The notes under the pieces were generated by a model, which was not told where the DNA came from, searched no databases, and worked only from the letters and a program-made list of their open reading frames with translations. From UBA7803 sp047920935 (GTDB lineage: Bacteria > Pseudomonadota > Gammaproteobacteria > Pseudomonadales > Azotimanducaceae), in the NCBI GenBank assembly GCA_047920935.1, contig JBLRXD010000065.1:1-17331 (forward strand): DNA of 17,331 nt, written 5' to 3'. Within the stretch, counting starts at the first letter, position 1; each line of letters begins with the position of its first letter. The position numbers and the translations under genes are program-made. Positions 1 to 6,441 of this stretch are shown here, piece by piece.

Positions 1-1852
1 ATACGGCGGGCTGGATCATATCCCATGGCATGGCGTCGCCCAGGGCGCTCTCGCCGATGCGCTCCACATCGTACATCTCGGGGAACTCGATATCCGGAAT
101 CACGCCCTGATGCTGGGTGCTCTGCCCGGAGATGCGATAGAACTTGGCGGCGGTGACCTTCAGCTGACCCCGATTCAGCGGGATCAGCGTCTGCACCGTG
201 CCTTTGCCGTAAGTCTGGCTGCCGATGATGACGCCGCGGCCGTAATCCTGGATGGCGCCGGCGAAGATCTCCGAAGCAGACGCCGACAAGCGGTTTACCA
301 GCACGGCCAGCGGGCCGTCCCAGGCCACGTTGTCGTCGGTGTCGGCATAGATGCTCGGCCGCCGATTCGCGGATTTGACCTGCACCGTAGGCCCGGATTT
401 GATGAACAGCCCGGTCATGGCGTCTGCTTCCTGGAGCGAGCCGCCGCCGTTGTTGCGGAGGTCGATGACCAGCCCATCGATGCCTTCCTCGTCGAGCTCC
501 TTGATCAGCCGCCGTACGTCCCGGGTGGTGCTCTTGTAGCTGGGGTCGCCCTGCTGAATCGCCTTGAAGTCGGCATAGAAGGTGGGCACCTCGATGATGC
601 CGATACGGTGGGTCTCACCGTTGCGGTCCAGCGTCAGCAGCTTCTTCTTGGCGGCCTGCTCTTCGAGCTGCACCGCATCGCGGGTGATGGTGATCACCTT
701 GGTGGTGGTGGCGTCGCTGGCGGTACGCGGAATCACTTCCAGCCGTACTACGGAATCTTTCGGGCCGCGAATCAGCTCGACCACGTCGTCGAGGCGCCAG
801 CCCACCACGTCGATCAGGTGGCCGTTCTCACCCTGGCCGACGCTGATGATGCGGTCGGACGGCTTCAGCACTCCGGCCTTGTCGGCAGGGCCGGCAGGGA
901 CCAGTTCGACTACCGAGGTGTACTCGTCGTCGGTGCGCAGCACCGCGCCTATGCCCTCGAGGGACAGCGACATGTTGATGTTGAAGTTCTGCGACGTCCG
1001 CGGCGAAAAATACTGGGTATGGGGATCGTAGCTGGTGGCAAAGGCGTTCACGAACAACTGGAAGGCGTCTTCGCTCTTGCTCTGCAGCGTCTGATTGAGC
1101 CGGTTCTTGTAGCGCTTGGTCAGCAGCTCTTCGATCTCCTCCATGGGCCGGTCGTTCAGCCGCATGGTCAGCACCGCCGCCTTGAGGCGGTTGCGCCACA
1201 TGCGATCTGCGGCCTCGGCATCTGCGGGCCAGGGGGCCTGCTCGCGATCGATCTCCAACTGCTCGTCGGTGTCGAAATCCATATCGCCGAGACCGGCTTC
1301 GATCTGGGCGATGAGGAAGCTCAGGCGCTCGGTCAGCCGCTGCTGAAAGCGGTTGAAGATGTGGAACGCCGGGTCGAGGTTGCCACGGATCAGCGCGTCG
1401 TCGAGCTTGTAGCGATACTGTTCCAGTTCCTCGATGTCGGCGGCGAGAAAATAGGCGCGCCCGCCGTCGAGCATCTTCAGGTAGTTGTCGAAGATCTGGC
1501 TGGACAGGTCGTCGTCCAGCTTCTTGCTGATGAAGTGGTTGTGGCGCAACTGCTCGACCACCGTCAGCAGCGTCCGCGGATGCACGTCGAGCGGCTCGAG
1601 CGGCGTCAGCTGCGGTGCTTGCGCCAGCGGCCGTTGCTGCTCGAGCGGTTGCTCCTGCACGGCGGTGGCAGTCCCGGTGGCAGTGCCCTGCTCGGTGGCA
1701 ATGCCCTGGATGCTCCAGGACGCGGTTGCCGCCGCCAGGGCGACTACGAGCAGTCGCGCGAGCAGGGAGCGGCCGAGGAGGCTCCGCCCCAGGAAGGACC
1801 TGCTGCCGGCGCTGGCGGAGGATGCGGGAGGTCTGCTCGATTTGATGCTCAT
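1..1852 (-). CDS. prc: Tail-specific (C-terminal processing) protease Prc/Tsp, 3' end cut by window edge
   Basis: This is a periplasmic serine protease that degrades proteins with nonpolar C-termini and trims envelope proteins. The ATG at 1852 opens 617 codons that stay open to base 1. E. coli Prc is 682 residues, so only the C-terminal tail is missing. Visible parts: a basic N-terminus and hydrophobic signal segment (about residues 20-46), a low-complexity Gln/Thr/Ala linker, the Prc N-terminal domain (about 80-285), a PDZ domain (about 290-385) and the peptidase S41 core. The catalytic Ser-Lys dyad is recognisable: Ser525 in SASASEIF and Lys550 in YGKGTVQ, with the 25-residue spacing of E. 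coli Ser430/Lys455 (mature numbering). The substrate-loop motif LRNNGGGSLQEA is also present. No strong Shine-Dalgarno precedes the ATG; AAAGG lies about 14 nt upstream. The gene diverges from the FKBP lipoprotein gene. The family call is very secure; the exact start is moderately so. Confidence 0.96.
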   Translation of the reverse strand, partial: MSIKSSRPPASSASAGSRSFLGRSLLGRSLLARLLVVALAAATASWSIQGIATEQGTATGTATAVQEQPLEQQRPLAQAPQLTPLEPLDVHPRTLLTVVEQLRHNHFISKKLDDDLSSQIFDNYLKMLDGGRAYFLAADIEELEQYRYKLDDALIRGNLDPAFHIFNRFQQRLTERLSFLIAQIEAGLGDMDFDTDEQLEIDREQAPWPADAEAADRMWRNRLKAAVLTMRLNDRPMEEIEELLTKRYKNRLNQTLQSKSEDAFQLFVNAFATSYDPHTQYFSPRTSQNFNINMSLSLEGIGAVLRTDDEYTSVVELVPAGPADKAGVLKPSDRIISVGQGENGHLIDVVGWRLDDVVELIRGPKDSVVRLEVIPRTASDATTTKVITITRDAVQLEEQAAKKKLLTLDRNGETHRIGIIEVPTFYADFKAIQQGDPSYKSTTRDVRRLIKELDEEGIDGLVIDLRNNGGGSLQEADAMTGLFIKSGPTVQVKSANRRPSIYADTDDNVAWDGPLAVLVNRLSASASEIFAGAIQDYGRGVIIGSQTYGKGTVQTLIPLNRGQLKVTAAKFYRISGQSTQHQGVIPDIEFPEMYDVERIGESALGDAMPWDMIQPAV

Positions 1853-2013
1853 GCGGTGTCTTTTTCGCCTTTGCTGGGTGCTTTGTGCGCGATCCTGTAG
1901 CCCTTACTTGTCCGACTGAGTTGTGGTTATATGCCCGCTGTTCCCGGCGGGCGGGGCTCAAACCAGCGGCACTGGGCCGTCGGTGGCGAGATGAGGCCGA
2001 GATTTTCACATCG

Positions 2014-2055
2014 AGGCCGCTGACTCTGCCTTTAAGGCCACTGACTCTGCCGTTC
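2014..2055. repeat. 21-bp direct repeat, two copies
   Basis: Two adjacent 21-bp units (2014-2034 and 2035-2055) share the core ctgactctgcc and the lead-in aggcc, with a few mismatches (g/a at the sixth base, differences at the 3' end). The repeat lies roughly mid-way between the prc and FKBP starts. It could be a simple duplication or a pair of regulator sites; the sequence does not distinguish these. Confidence 0.7.
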
Positions 2056-2236
2056 GCAGTCGACCTAGTATGAGATTGCGACCGCTGGCCGAGGTTCCCT
2101 TACCGGTGGCGACAAAAGCCGAGAGTATTGTTGAGTATGTTAAGTGCAACCGCGCTCGACCGAGGCTAGTCCAATACCCATCAAGCCACTGTGTTCAGAA
2201 TGTAACCCGGTGTTTGCGTTCGCGGCAACCGGCACC

Positions 2237-2242
2237 AAGGAG
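2237..2242 (+). promoter_or_regulatory. Ribosome binding site of the FKBP gene
   Basis: AAGGAG lies 6 nt before the ATG at 2249. It decides the start in favour of 2249 over the in-frame upstream ATG at 2144, which has no comparable site. Confidence 0.85.
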
Positions 2243-2248
2243 CTCTAT

Positions 2249-3031
2249 ATGTTATTTGTGAGAAACCTTCTCTGTTCCGCCCCGATCAAGGGCTCGGCCG
2301 CGCGCCCTGGTCTGCTCGGCCTGGCCGCGGCAGGCGTGCTGGCCGTGACCCTGGCCGGCTGCGACGGCGCCGGCAACGACGGAGCCGTCGCGGAGGCCGA
2401 GTTGGAGACGGACGCGGCCAAGGCCAGCTACAGTCTGGGCTACCGTTTCGCCGACAACGTTCAGCGTAATTTCGAAGACGAGATCGACAACGACGCCTTC
2501 GTGCGCGGGGTGCGTGACAATCTGGCGGGCGAGGAAGCGCTGATCGGCGAGGAGGAAGCCGAGCGAGTGCTGACCGGCATGATGGAAGCGCGCCAGGCGG
2601 CGATGGCCGGTGAGGCCGTTCGCAACCTCGAGCGCGGTCTCGAGTTCCTCGCGGAGAACTCGCTGCGGGAGGAGGTGGTAGCCCTGGAGTCGGGGTTGCA
2701 GTACGAGGTGCTCGAGCAGGCCGAGGGGGCGAGCCCCGACGCCAACGATGTGGTTACCACTCATTACGAGGGGCGGCTCATCGACGGCACCGTGTTCGAC
2801 AGCTCCTACGAGCGCGGCGAGCCGGCCACCTTCCCTCTGGATCGCGTGATCCCCGGTTGGACCGAAGGTTTGCAGCTGATGTCCGAAGGCGAGAAGTTCC
2901 GTCTCTACGTGCCGCCGCATCTGGCATACGGCGAGCGGGTCGCAGGCAACATTCCGCCGAATTCGACGCTGATCTTCGATGTGGAACTGCTCGCCATTGA
3001 GTCGGATGATGCCGGTGCCGGAGCGCCGTAA
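2249..3031 (+). CDS. FKBP-type peptidyl-prolyl cis-trans isomerase, lipoprotein
   Basis: This is a 260-residue prolyl isomerase that assists folding of exported proteins. The N-terminus is a lipoprotein signal peptide: a basic start, a hydrophobic stretch, and the lipobox LAGC with Cys38 as the lipidated residue. After an acidic linker comes the FKBP_N dimerisation domain (about residues 50-150, from KASYSLGYRFADN), typical of Mip/FkpA/FklB, then the FKBP_C catalytic domain (about 155-252). The FKBP_C pocket is intact: HYEGRLIDGTVFDSS, RVIPGWTEGLQLM, LAYGE and the closing IPPNSTLIFDVELL. Asp follows Cys38, a residue that in E. coli can retain lipoproteins in the inner membrane, so the anchoring membrane is uncertain. 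The 3' end overlaps the next gene by about 23 bases. It is divergent from prc. The exact subfamily name (fkpA, fklB or mip-like) is not decided. Confidence 0.95.
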   Translation: MLFVRNLLCSAPIKGSAARPGLLGLAAAGVLAVTLAGCDGAGNDGAVAEAELETDAAKASYSLGYRFADNVQRNFEDEIDNDAFVRGVRDNLAGEEALIGEEEAERVLTGMMEARQAAMAGEAVRNLERGLEFLAENSLREEVVALESGLQYEVLEQAEGASPDANDVVTTHYEGRLIDGTVFDSSYERGEPATFPLDRVIPGWTEGLQLMSEGEKFRLYVPPHLAYGERVAGNIPPNSTLIFDVELLAIESDDAGAGAP

Positions 3032-3272
3032 ACCCAGCGAGCCGCCGAACCGGATCGTCCGCAGCAGCGCCGGCAGGCGGCTGGGGCGGACGATCGTGCT
3101 GGGGGCTATCGTGGTGTTCCTGGCTATCCTCTGGCTCGCCGATCAGCTGGGCCTCGACCGGGATGAGCTGCTGGGCTACGCGCTGACCAGCCTGATGCTG
3201 GTGGGTGTTCTGGTGGTGCTAGCCGTGGCCGGCGCGGTGCTGTTGCGCCTGCTCAAGCGGTTGTTTCGCTGA
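3009..3272 (+). CDS. Small two-helix inner-membrane protein of unknown function
   Basis: I do not recognise a named family. From ATG 3009 the product is 87 residues; ATG 3006 would add one Met. The N-terminal 28 residues are basic and proline-rich. They are followed by a hydrophobic helix (about 28-46), a short acidic loop (DQLGLDRDELLGY), a second strongly hydrophobic helix (about 57-79), and a basic tail ending LKRLFR. Positive-inside rules suggest both ends are cytoplasmic. The start overlaps the end of the FKBP gene by 23 bases, and the stop is 12 bases from the convergent lepB stop, so it is probably translated from the FKBP transcript. There is no strong ribosome site at either ATG, and a TTG at 2997 is possible. 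The clear membrane pattern and tight fit support a real gene. Confidence 0.72.
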   Translation: MPVPERRKPSEPPNRIVRSSAGRRLGRTIVLGAIVVFLAILWLADQLGLDRDELLGYALTSLMLVGVLVVLAVAGAVLLRLLKRLFR

Positions 3273-3284
3273 TTCCCCCGGCAG

Positions 3285-3968
3285 TTAAGGCAGATCGGCA
3301 AGAAAACGATCCATGCGCGGCGCGTAGTAGTTGTCGTAATTCAGCGAGAACGCGATGGCTTTCGCCTGGCCGACGATACGCTCGCGCGGCACGAAACCGA
3401 TGGCGCGGGAGTCGCGGCTGTTGTCGCGGTTGTCCCCCAGCATCAGGTAGTGCCCTGGCGGTACCCGAGTGGTGCGGAACGAGCTGACGAAGCTTCCCAG
3501 AGCGTCATCGCGCAGCATCACGTTGCGGCGGCTGCCGAGGATGTCTTCCTGGTACAGGCGGTAGCTTGCCGCCGTGGGTATCGGGGCGTGCTGCTCGGGG
3601 ACGGGGGAGTAGGTGGCGGTGGCCCCGTTGATGATCAGCTGGTTGTTGCGCATGGAGACCTCGTCTCCGGGTACGGCAACGATGCGTTTGACCAGCAGCC
3701 GATCGTCTTCCGGTGACGTGAACGTCACCACGTCGCCCCGTTGCGGCGAACCCCAGGAAGCGATCCGCCGCAGCGTGAAAGGCACCCGCAGATCGTAGGC
3801 CAGCTTGTCCACGACGATGCGATCGCCTACCAGAATCGACGGCAGCATGGATCCGGACGGCACCTGGTTCCAGTCGGCGACCGCGGAGCGAAACACCACC
3901 ATCACCACCACGAAGGCGACGAAACCGCGCCACTCGCGCCACATCCGCCAGGATCTGGAAGGTTCCAC
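3285..3968 (-). CDS. lepB: Signal peptidase I (LepB family, S26A), short form
   Basis: This is an inner-membrane protease that removes signal peptides from exported proteins using a Ser/Lys dyad. From GTG 3968 it has 227 residues, much shorter than the 324 of E. coli LepB, with a single N-terminal transmembrane segment (about 15-30) instead of two. Box B, VPSGSMLP, carries the catalytic Ser40. Box D, LLVKRIVAVPGD, carries the general-base Lys94. Box E, GDNRDNSRDSR, is intact. The upstream gene stops 8 bases before GTG 3968, and AGGGA lies 11 nt ahead of it. ATG 3944 (8 residues shorter) is the alternative start. Longer versions reaching 4133 would run antisense-free through the DUF1244 gene and are unlikely. 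Whether this is the only signal peptidase of the genome or a second copy cannot be seen here. Confidence 0.93.
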   Translation of the reverse strand: MEPSRSWRMWREWRGFVAFVVVMVVFRSAVADWNQVPSGSMLPSILVGDRIVVDKLAYDLRVPFTLRRIASWGSPQRGDVVTFTSPEDDRLLVKRIVAVPGDEVSMRNNQLIINGATATYSPVPEQHAPIPTAASYRLYQEDILGSRRNVMLRDDALGSFVSSFRTTRVPPGHYLMLGDNRDNSRDSRAIGFVPRERIVGQAKAIAFSLNYDNYYAPRMDRFLADLP

Positions 3969-3976
3969 GGCGCGGG

Positions 3977-4282
3977 CTATCCCTGGGATTGCTCGAAGCG
4001 GGCGCGCTGCTCGGCGCTCGCCTCCGGCTGGTGGCGCTGCTTCCACTCGCTGTAGGGCATGCCGTAGATGCGCTCGCGGACGGCTTCGTAATCCAGAGAC
4101 TCGCCGGCTTGCTCGCCGGCGGCCACATACCATTTCGACAGGCAGTTGCGACAGAAGCCCGCCAGGTTCATGAGGTCGATGTTCTGCACGTCCTTGCGGG
4201 CGTCGAGATGCTCCACCAGTCTGCGGAACACCGCCGCTTCGATCTCGGTGCGTCGAATCTCGTCGAGGTCTTCGGGCTTCAT
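3977..4282 (-). CDS. DUF1244 family protein
   Basis: This is a 101-residue soluble protein with the features of the DUF1244 family of proteobacteria, whose function is not established. The conserved core is visible: EIEAAVFRRLVEHL, then DLMNLAGFCRNCLSKWY with Cys44 and Cys47, then YGMPYSEWKQRHQ. The CxxC pair suggests a metal or redox site, but that is inference. The ATG at 4282 is preceded by a good ribosome site, CAGGAG. The gene ends 8 bases before the signal peptidase start, so the two are very probably co-transcribed. It is separated from trhO upstream by 111 bases that contain a strong palindrome. Confidence 0.9.
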   Translation of the reverse strand: MKPEDLDEIRRTEIEAAVFRRLVEHLDARKDVQNIDLMNLAGFCRNCLSKWYVAAGEQAGESLDYEAVRERIYGMPYSEWKQRHQPEASAEQRARFEQSQG

Positions 4283-4290
4283 CGATTCTG

Positions 4291-4296
4291 CTCCTG
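4291..4296 (-). promoter_or_regulatory. Ribosome binding site of the DUF1244 gene
   Basis: On the minus strand, CAGGAG is placed 8 nt before the ATG at 4282. It supports that start over longer in-frame readings reaching 4348. Confidence 0.8.
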
Positions 4297-4349
4297 TTTG
4301 CTTGCAGTCAATGGTAACCAATTGCCACCGTGAGAGAGCCAACAGCAAG

Positions 4350-4367
4350 TGTCGACAGCTGTCGACA
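4350..4367. promoter_or_regulatory. Perfect 18-bp palindrome, candidate operator
   Basis: TGTCGACAGCTGTCGACA reads identically on both strands. It is built from two TGTCGACA boxes, each itself a palindrome, whose starts are 10 bp apart, about one helical turn. A third partial box, TGTCGATC, follows at 4373-4380. The site is in the 111-bp gap between trhO and the DUF1244-lepB pair, about 70-85 bp upstream of the DUF1244 start, a typical place for an operator. I recognise no named regulator for it. It is not followed by a T-run on either strand, so it is unlikely to be a terminator. Confidence 0.55.
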
Positions 4368-4393
4368 ACAAATGTCGATCCACTGCGGCAGGC

Positions 4394-5338
4394 TCAGGCG
4401 CTCTCGCTGCTGCCCGCTCGAGCGGGCTGGGAGGCGCCGACGTGGCGTTGACCGCGCGCTGCCGCCAGTTGCTCCTGGCGGCGGCGCTCGCGGAAGCCCT
4501 GGCGCTGGGCTTCCGAGTGCGCATGGATGCAGTGTGGGCAGCTCACCCCGGTGACGTAATCGGATGACGCCAGATCGTCGCGCGACAGTGGCTGTCGGCA
4601 GGCGTAGCACTGCTCGAACGAGCCTTCGTCCAGGTCGACGTTCACCGAAACCCGCTGGTCGAAGACGAAGCACTCGCCCTGCCAGCGGCTCTGATCCGGC
4701 GGCACCGTCTCCAGATAGCTGAGAATGCCACCGTCCAGCTGATAGACGGCCTCGAAACCCTGCTCGAGCATCCACGCCGAGGCCTTCTCGCAGCGGATGC
4801 CTCCGGTGCAGAACATGGCGACCTTGCGGTGACGGCCGGGGTCGAGCTGAGCCCGCACATAGTCGGGAAACTGGCGGAACGACCGGGTGCCGGGGTCTCG
4901 AGCCCCGGGGAAGGTGCCGATGCCGATTTCGTAACCGTTGCGGGTGTCGAGCACCACCACCTCGGGGTCGTCCAGCAACTCGTTCCAACGCCGGGCGTCT
5001 ACGTGCTCTCCGGTGCGCTCGCCGGGGGCGACGTGGGGTTGATCGAGACGCACGATCTCGGCCTTGATGCGCACCTTAAGGCGATAGAACACCGGGTTGT
5101 GGTCGTCGGCGGTGGAGAAGCGGAAACGCATAGGGGCGAACTCCGACCGAGCACAGAGCCCGGCACGGAAGCGTTGCAGGCCGGCGTCGCTGCCGGCCAG
5201 GGTGGCGTTTATGCCTTCGTTTGCCAGCAGAATGGTGCCTTTGAGGTCGCAGCGCTCGGTCTGGGCCTGCAAGTCCCCGCGCAGCTCGTCCAGATCGTCC
5301 AGCCGCACGAAACGGTAGAAGGTCATGACGGCGGGCAT
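4394..5338 (-). CDS. trhO: tRNA uridine(34) hydroxylase TrhO, rhodanese-domain protein
   Basis: TrhO (formerly YceA) performs oxygen-dependent hydroxylation of U34 in certain tRNAs to 5-hydroxyuridine, the first step toward cmo5U/mo5U. From ATG 5338 the product is 314 residues (E. coli about 350). It has the N-terminal UPF0176-type domain (FYRFVRLDD, KGTILLANEGINATLAG) and a rhodanese domain (about 115-215) with catalytic Cys177 in CTGGIRCEKASA. A C-terminal segment carries CYAC (244-247) and CPHC (267-270), a probable zinc-binding pair. The ATG overlaps the bolA stop by one base (TGATG), so translation is probably coupled; ATG 5326 is a possible later start. The last 25 residues are low-complexity Arg/Gln/Ala. 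Confidence 0.95.
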   Translation of the reverse strand: MPAVMTFYRFVRLDDLDELRGDLQAQTERCDLKGTILLANEGINATLAGSDAGLQRFRAGLCARSEFAPMRFRFSTADDHNPVFYRLKVRIKAEIVRLDQPHVAPGERTGEHVDARRWNELLDDPEVVVLDTRNGYEIGIGTFPGARDPGTRSFRQFPDYVRAQLDPGRHRKVAMFCTGGIRCEKASAWMLEQGFEAVYQLDGGILSYLETVPPDQSRWQGECFVFDQRVSVNVDLDEGSFEQCYACRQPLSRDDLASSDYVTGVSCPHCIHAHSEAQRQGFRERRRQEQLAAARGQRHVGASQPARAGSSESA

Positions 5339-5694
5339 CAGGCGCCCCCGCTTTCGGCAGCCGATGGCGCCGAAGGGTTCTGCCGCGCCTTGCCGCCCAG
5401 GCATGGCGGTGACATGGGCGCCTGCCCGAACCGCTGCCGCCACTCGGCGCCGCTGTAGGTGTGCAGGGCCAGAGCGTGCACCGGGCCGGCCAGCTCTTCG
5501 GCCAGGGCCGCGTTCACCAGACGGTGTCGGGCCAGCAGCCGCTGGCCGGCGAACTCCTCGGTCACCAGCACCACCTTGAAGTGGCTCTCGGAGCCTGCGG
5601 GTACGTTGTGGCCGCCACTTTCGTTGACCACCTCCAGGTGGTCGAGGGCGAAACGTTCGGCAAGCTTGCGCTCTATCGTGTCCTGCACGGTCAT
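5338..5694 (-). CDS. BolA family protein
   Basis: BolA proteins bind [2Fe-2S] glutaredoxins and some act as transcription regulators. The 118-residue product has the BolA fold: an N-terminal helix (TIERKLAERF), a variable loop with GGHNVPAGSESHFKVVLV, the RLLARHRLVNAALAEEL helix, and the closing HALALHTYSGAEW strand with its conserved His. A C-terminal tail of about 25 residues rich in Pro, Ala and Ser goes beyond the usual core. The start ATG overlaps the tesA stop (ATGA), and the stop overlaps the trhO start, so it is the middle gene of a coupled trio. Proteobacterial genomes often have several BolA paralogues, so I do not assign bolA itself. Confidence 0.94.
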   Translation of the reverse strand: MTVQDTIERKLAERFALDHLEVVNESGGHNVPAGSESHFKVVLVTEEFAGQRLLARHRLVNAALAEELAGPVHALALHTYSGAEWRQRFGQAPMSPPCLGGKARQNPSAPSAAESGGA

Positions 5695-6401
5695 GGGTCG
5701 TCTCTCATGCTCAGGCGGTTGTCCGGGCTCGGCGGCCGCTCCAGCAACGGCGCGAGGTGGGGCCAGACCGTGTCCAGCAGCAGTTCCTGGGCTATGGCTT
5801 TCGGATGGATGCCGTCGGCCTGCATCAACTCGGGCAACAGCGCCACCTGTTCCAGCAGGAACGGCACCAGAGGCACCCGGTGCTCGCGGGCGACCTCATG
5901 GAACACCTCGGCGAACGCCCGGGTGTAGCGCGGCCCGTAGTTGGGGGGGATCTGCATGCCCACCAGCAGCACCTGACCGCCGGCGTCCAGCGCCAGGTCG
6001 ACCATGCTGCTCAAGTTGGCGCGGATGTTCTCGATAGGGTAGCCGCGCAGCGCATCGTTGCCGCCCAGTTCGATGATCACCACGTCTGGATCGTGCGCCT
6101 CCAGGGCGCCCGGCAAACGCGCCAGGCCGCCACCGGTGGTCTCGCCGCTGATGCTGGCGTTGACCACCCGCCAGGGCTCCGGGTCGCTGGCCAGACGCGC
6201 CTCCAGCAGGCTCACCCAGGTCTGCTCACGTTGAATACCGTAACCGGCGCTGATACTGTCCCCCAGCACCAGAATTGTCGGCCCGGCGCTGGCCAGCGCC
6301 AACGGGACGGTGCCCAGACTGATCAGCAACGTTAGCACCGCCGTGCCGAGCCGCGCACGGCTGCGGTTCTTTTGGCTCCGAAGCGTCACAGGCCGGAGCA
6401 T
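5691..6401 (-). CDS. tesA: TesA-type SGNH esterase / lysophospholipase (multifunctional acyl-CoA thioesterase I)
   Basis: This is a periplasmic GDSL/SGNH hydrolase acting on acyl thioesters, lysophospholipids and aryl esters. From ATG 6401 it has 236 residues: a basic n-region, a hydrophobic core (about 19-35) and a signal peptidase site near ALASA. All four SGNH blocks are present: VLGDSISAGYG with nucleophile Ser49, the oxyanion Gly in ISGETTGGG, GGND with Asn115, and DGIHP with Asp196 and His199. The start is uncertain. The 5' end lies in a 15-bp tandem repeat that supplies in-frame ATGs at 6416 and 6401 and a GTG at 6389, none with a clear ribosome site; a further ATG at 6458 would overlap ybbA. 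It is first in a tesA-bolA-trhO cluster and divergent from ybbAP, the arrangement also found in E. coli. Confidence 0.94.
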   Translation of the reverse strand: MLRPVTLRSQKNRSRARLGTAVLTLLISLGTVPLALASAGPTILVLGDSISAGYGIQREQTWVSLLEARLASDPEPWRVVNASISGETTGGGLARLPGALEAHDPDVVIIELGGNDALRGYPIENIRANLSSMVDLALDAGGQVLLVGMQIPPNYGPRYTRAFAEVFHEVAREHRVPLVPFLLEQVALLPELMQADGIHPKAIAQELLLDTVWPHLAPLLERPPSPDNRLSMRDDP

Positions 6402-6440
6402 GACGAGCCGGAGCATCACCAGCCGGAGCGTGACAAACTG
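6381..6440. repeat. 15-bp tandem repeat, four imperfect copies
   Basis: Four contiguous 15-bp units lie at 6381-6395, 6396-6410, 6411-6425 and 6426-6440. The middle two differ at only two positions (consensus gagcatSacSagccg); the outer ones are more diverged. The array ends one base before the ybbA start codon. On the minus strand it covers the N-terminal coding region of tesA, with repeated residues of the type RLVML. Confidence 0.85.
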
Positions 6441-6441
6441 T

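Larger units (their letters stand above)
1853..2248. other. Divergent intergenic region between prc and the FKBP gene
   Basis: These 396 bases hold no convincing gene. They must carry the promoters of both divergent genes, but I could not pick a -35/-10 pair with confidence on either side. Visible structure: a GC-rich inverted repeat at 1933-1952 (6-bp arms GCCCGC/GCGGGC, 8-nt loop) in the prc leader, and a two-copy 21-bp direct repeat at 2014-2055. The stretch from about 2110 to 2220 is clearly more AT-rich than the flanking genes, as expected for the FKBP promoter side. Confidence 0.6.

Noticed and set aside
110..1900. Long open plus-strand frame antisense to prc
   Set aside because: Its translation is a low-complexity high-GC shadow with no domain, while the minus strand encodes a complete Prc catalytic core.
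1933..1952. GC-rich hairpin (6-bp arms) upstream of prc as a terminator
   Set aside because: No T-run follows on either strand and it lies between divergent genes, where no terminator is needed. It may be a chance GC inverted repeat.
2060..2220. Possible sigma70 promoter for the FKBP gene (TTGCGA near 2074, or TTGAGT near 2130)
   Set aside because: No pairing gave both a good -10 box and 16-18 bp spacing, so a specific promoter is not supported.
3969..4133. Longer N-terminus for the signal peptidase, up to 4133
   Set aside because: It would overlap most of the well-supported DUF1244 gene, and its residues are Arg/Ala-rich with no family similarity.
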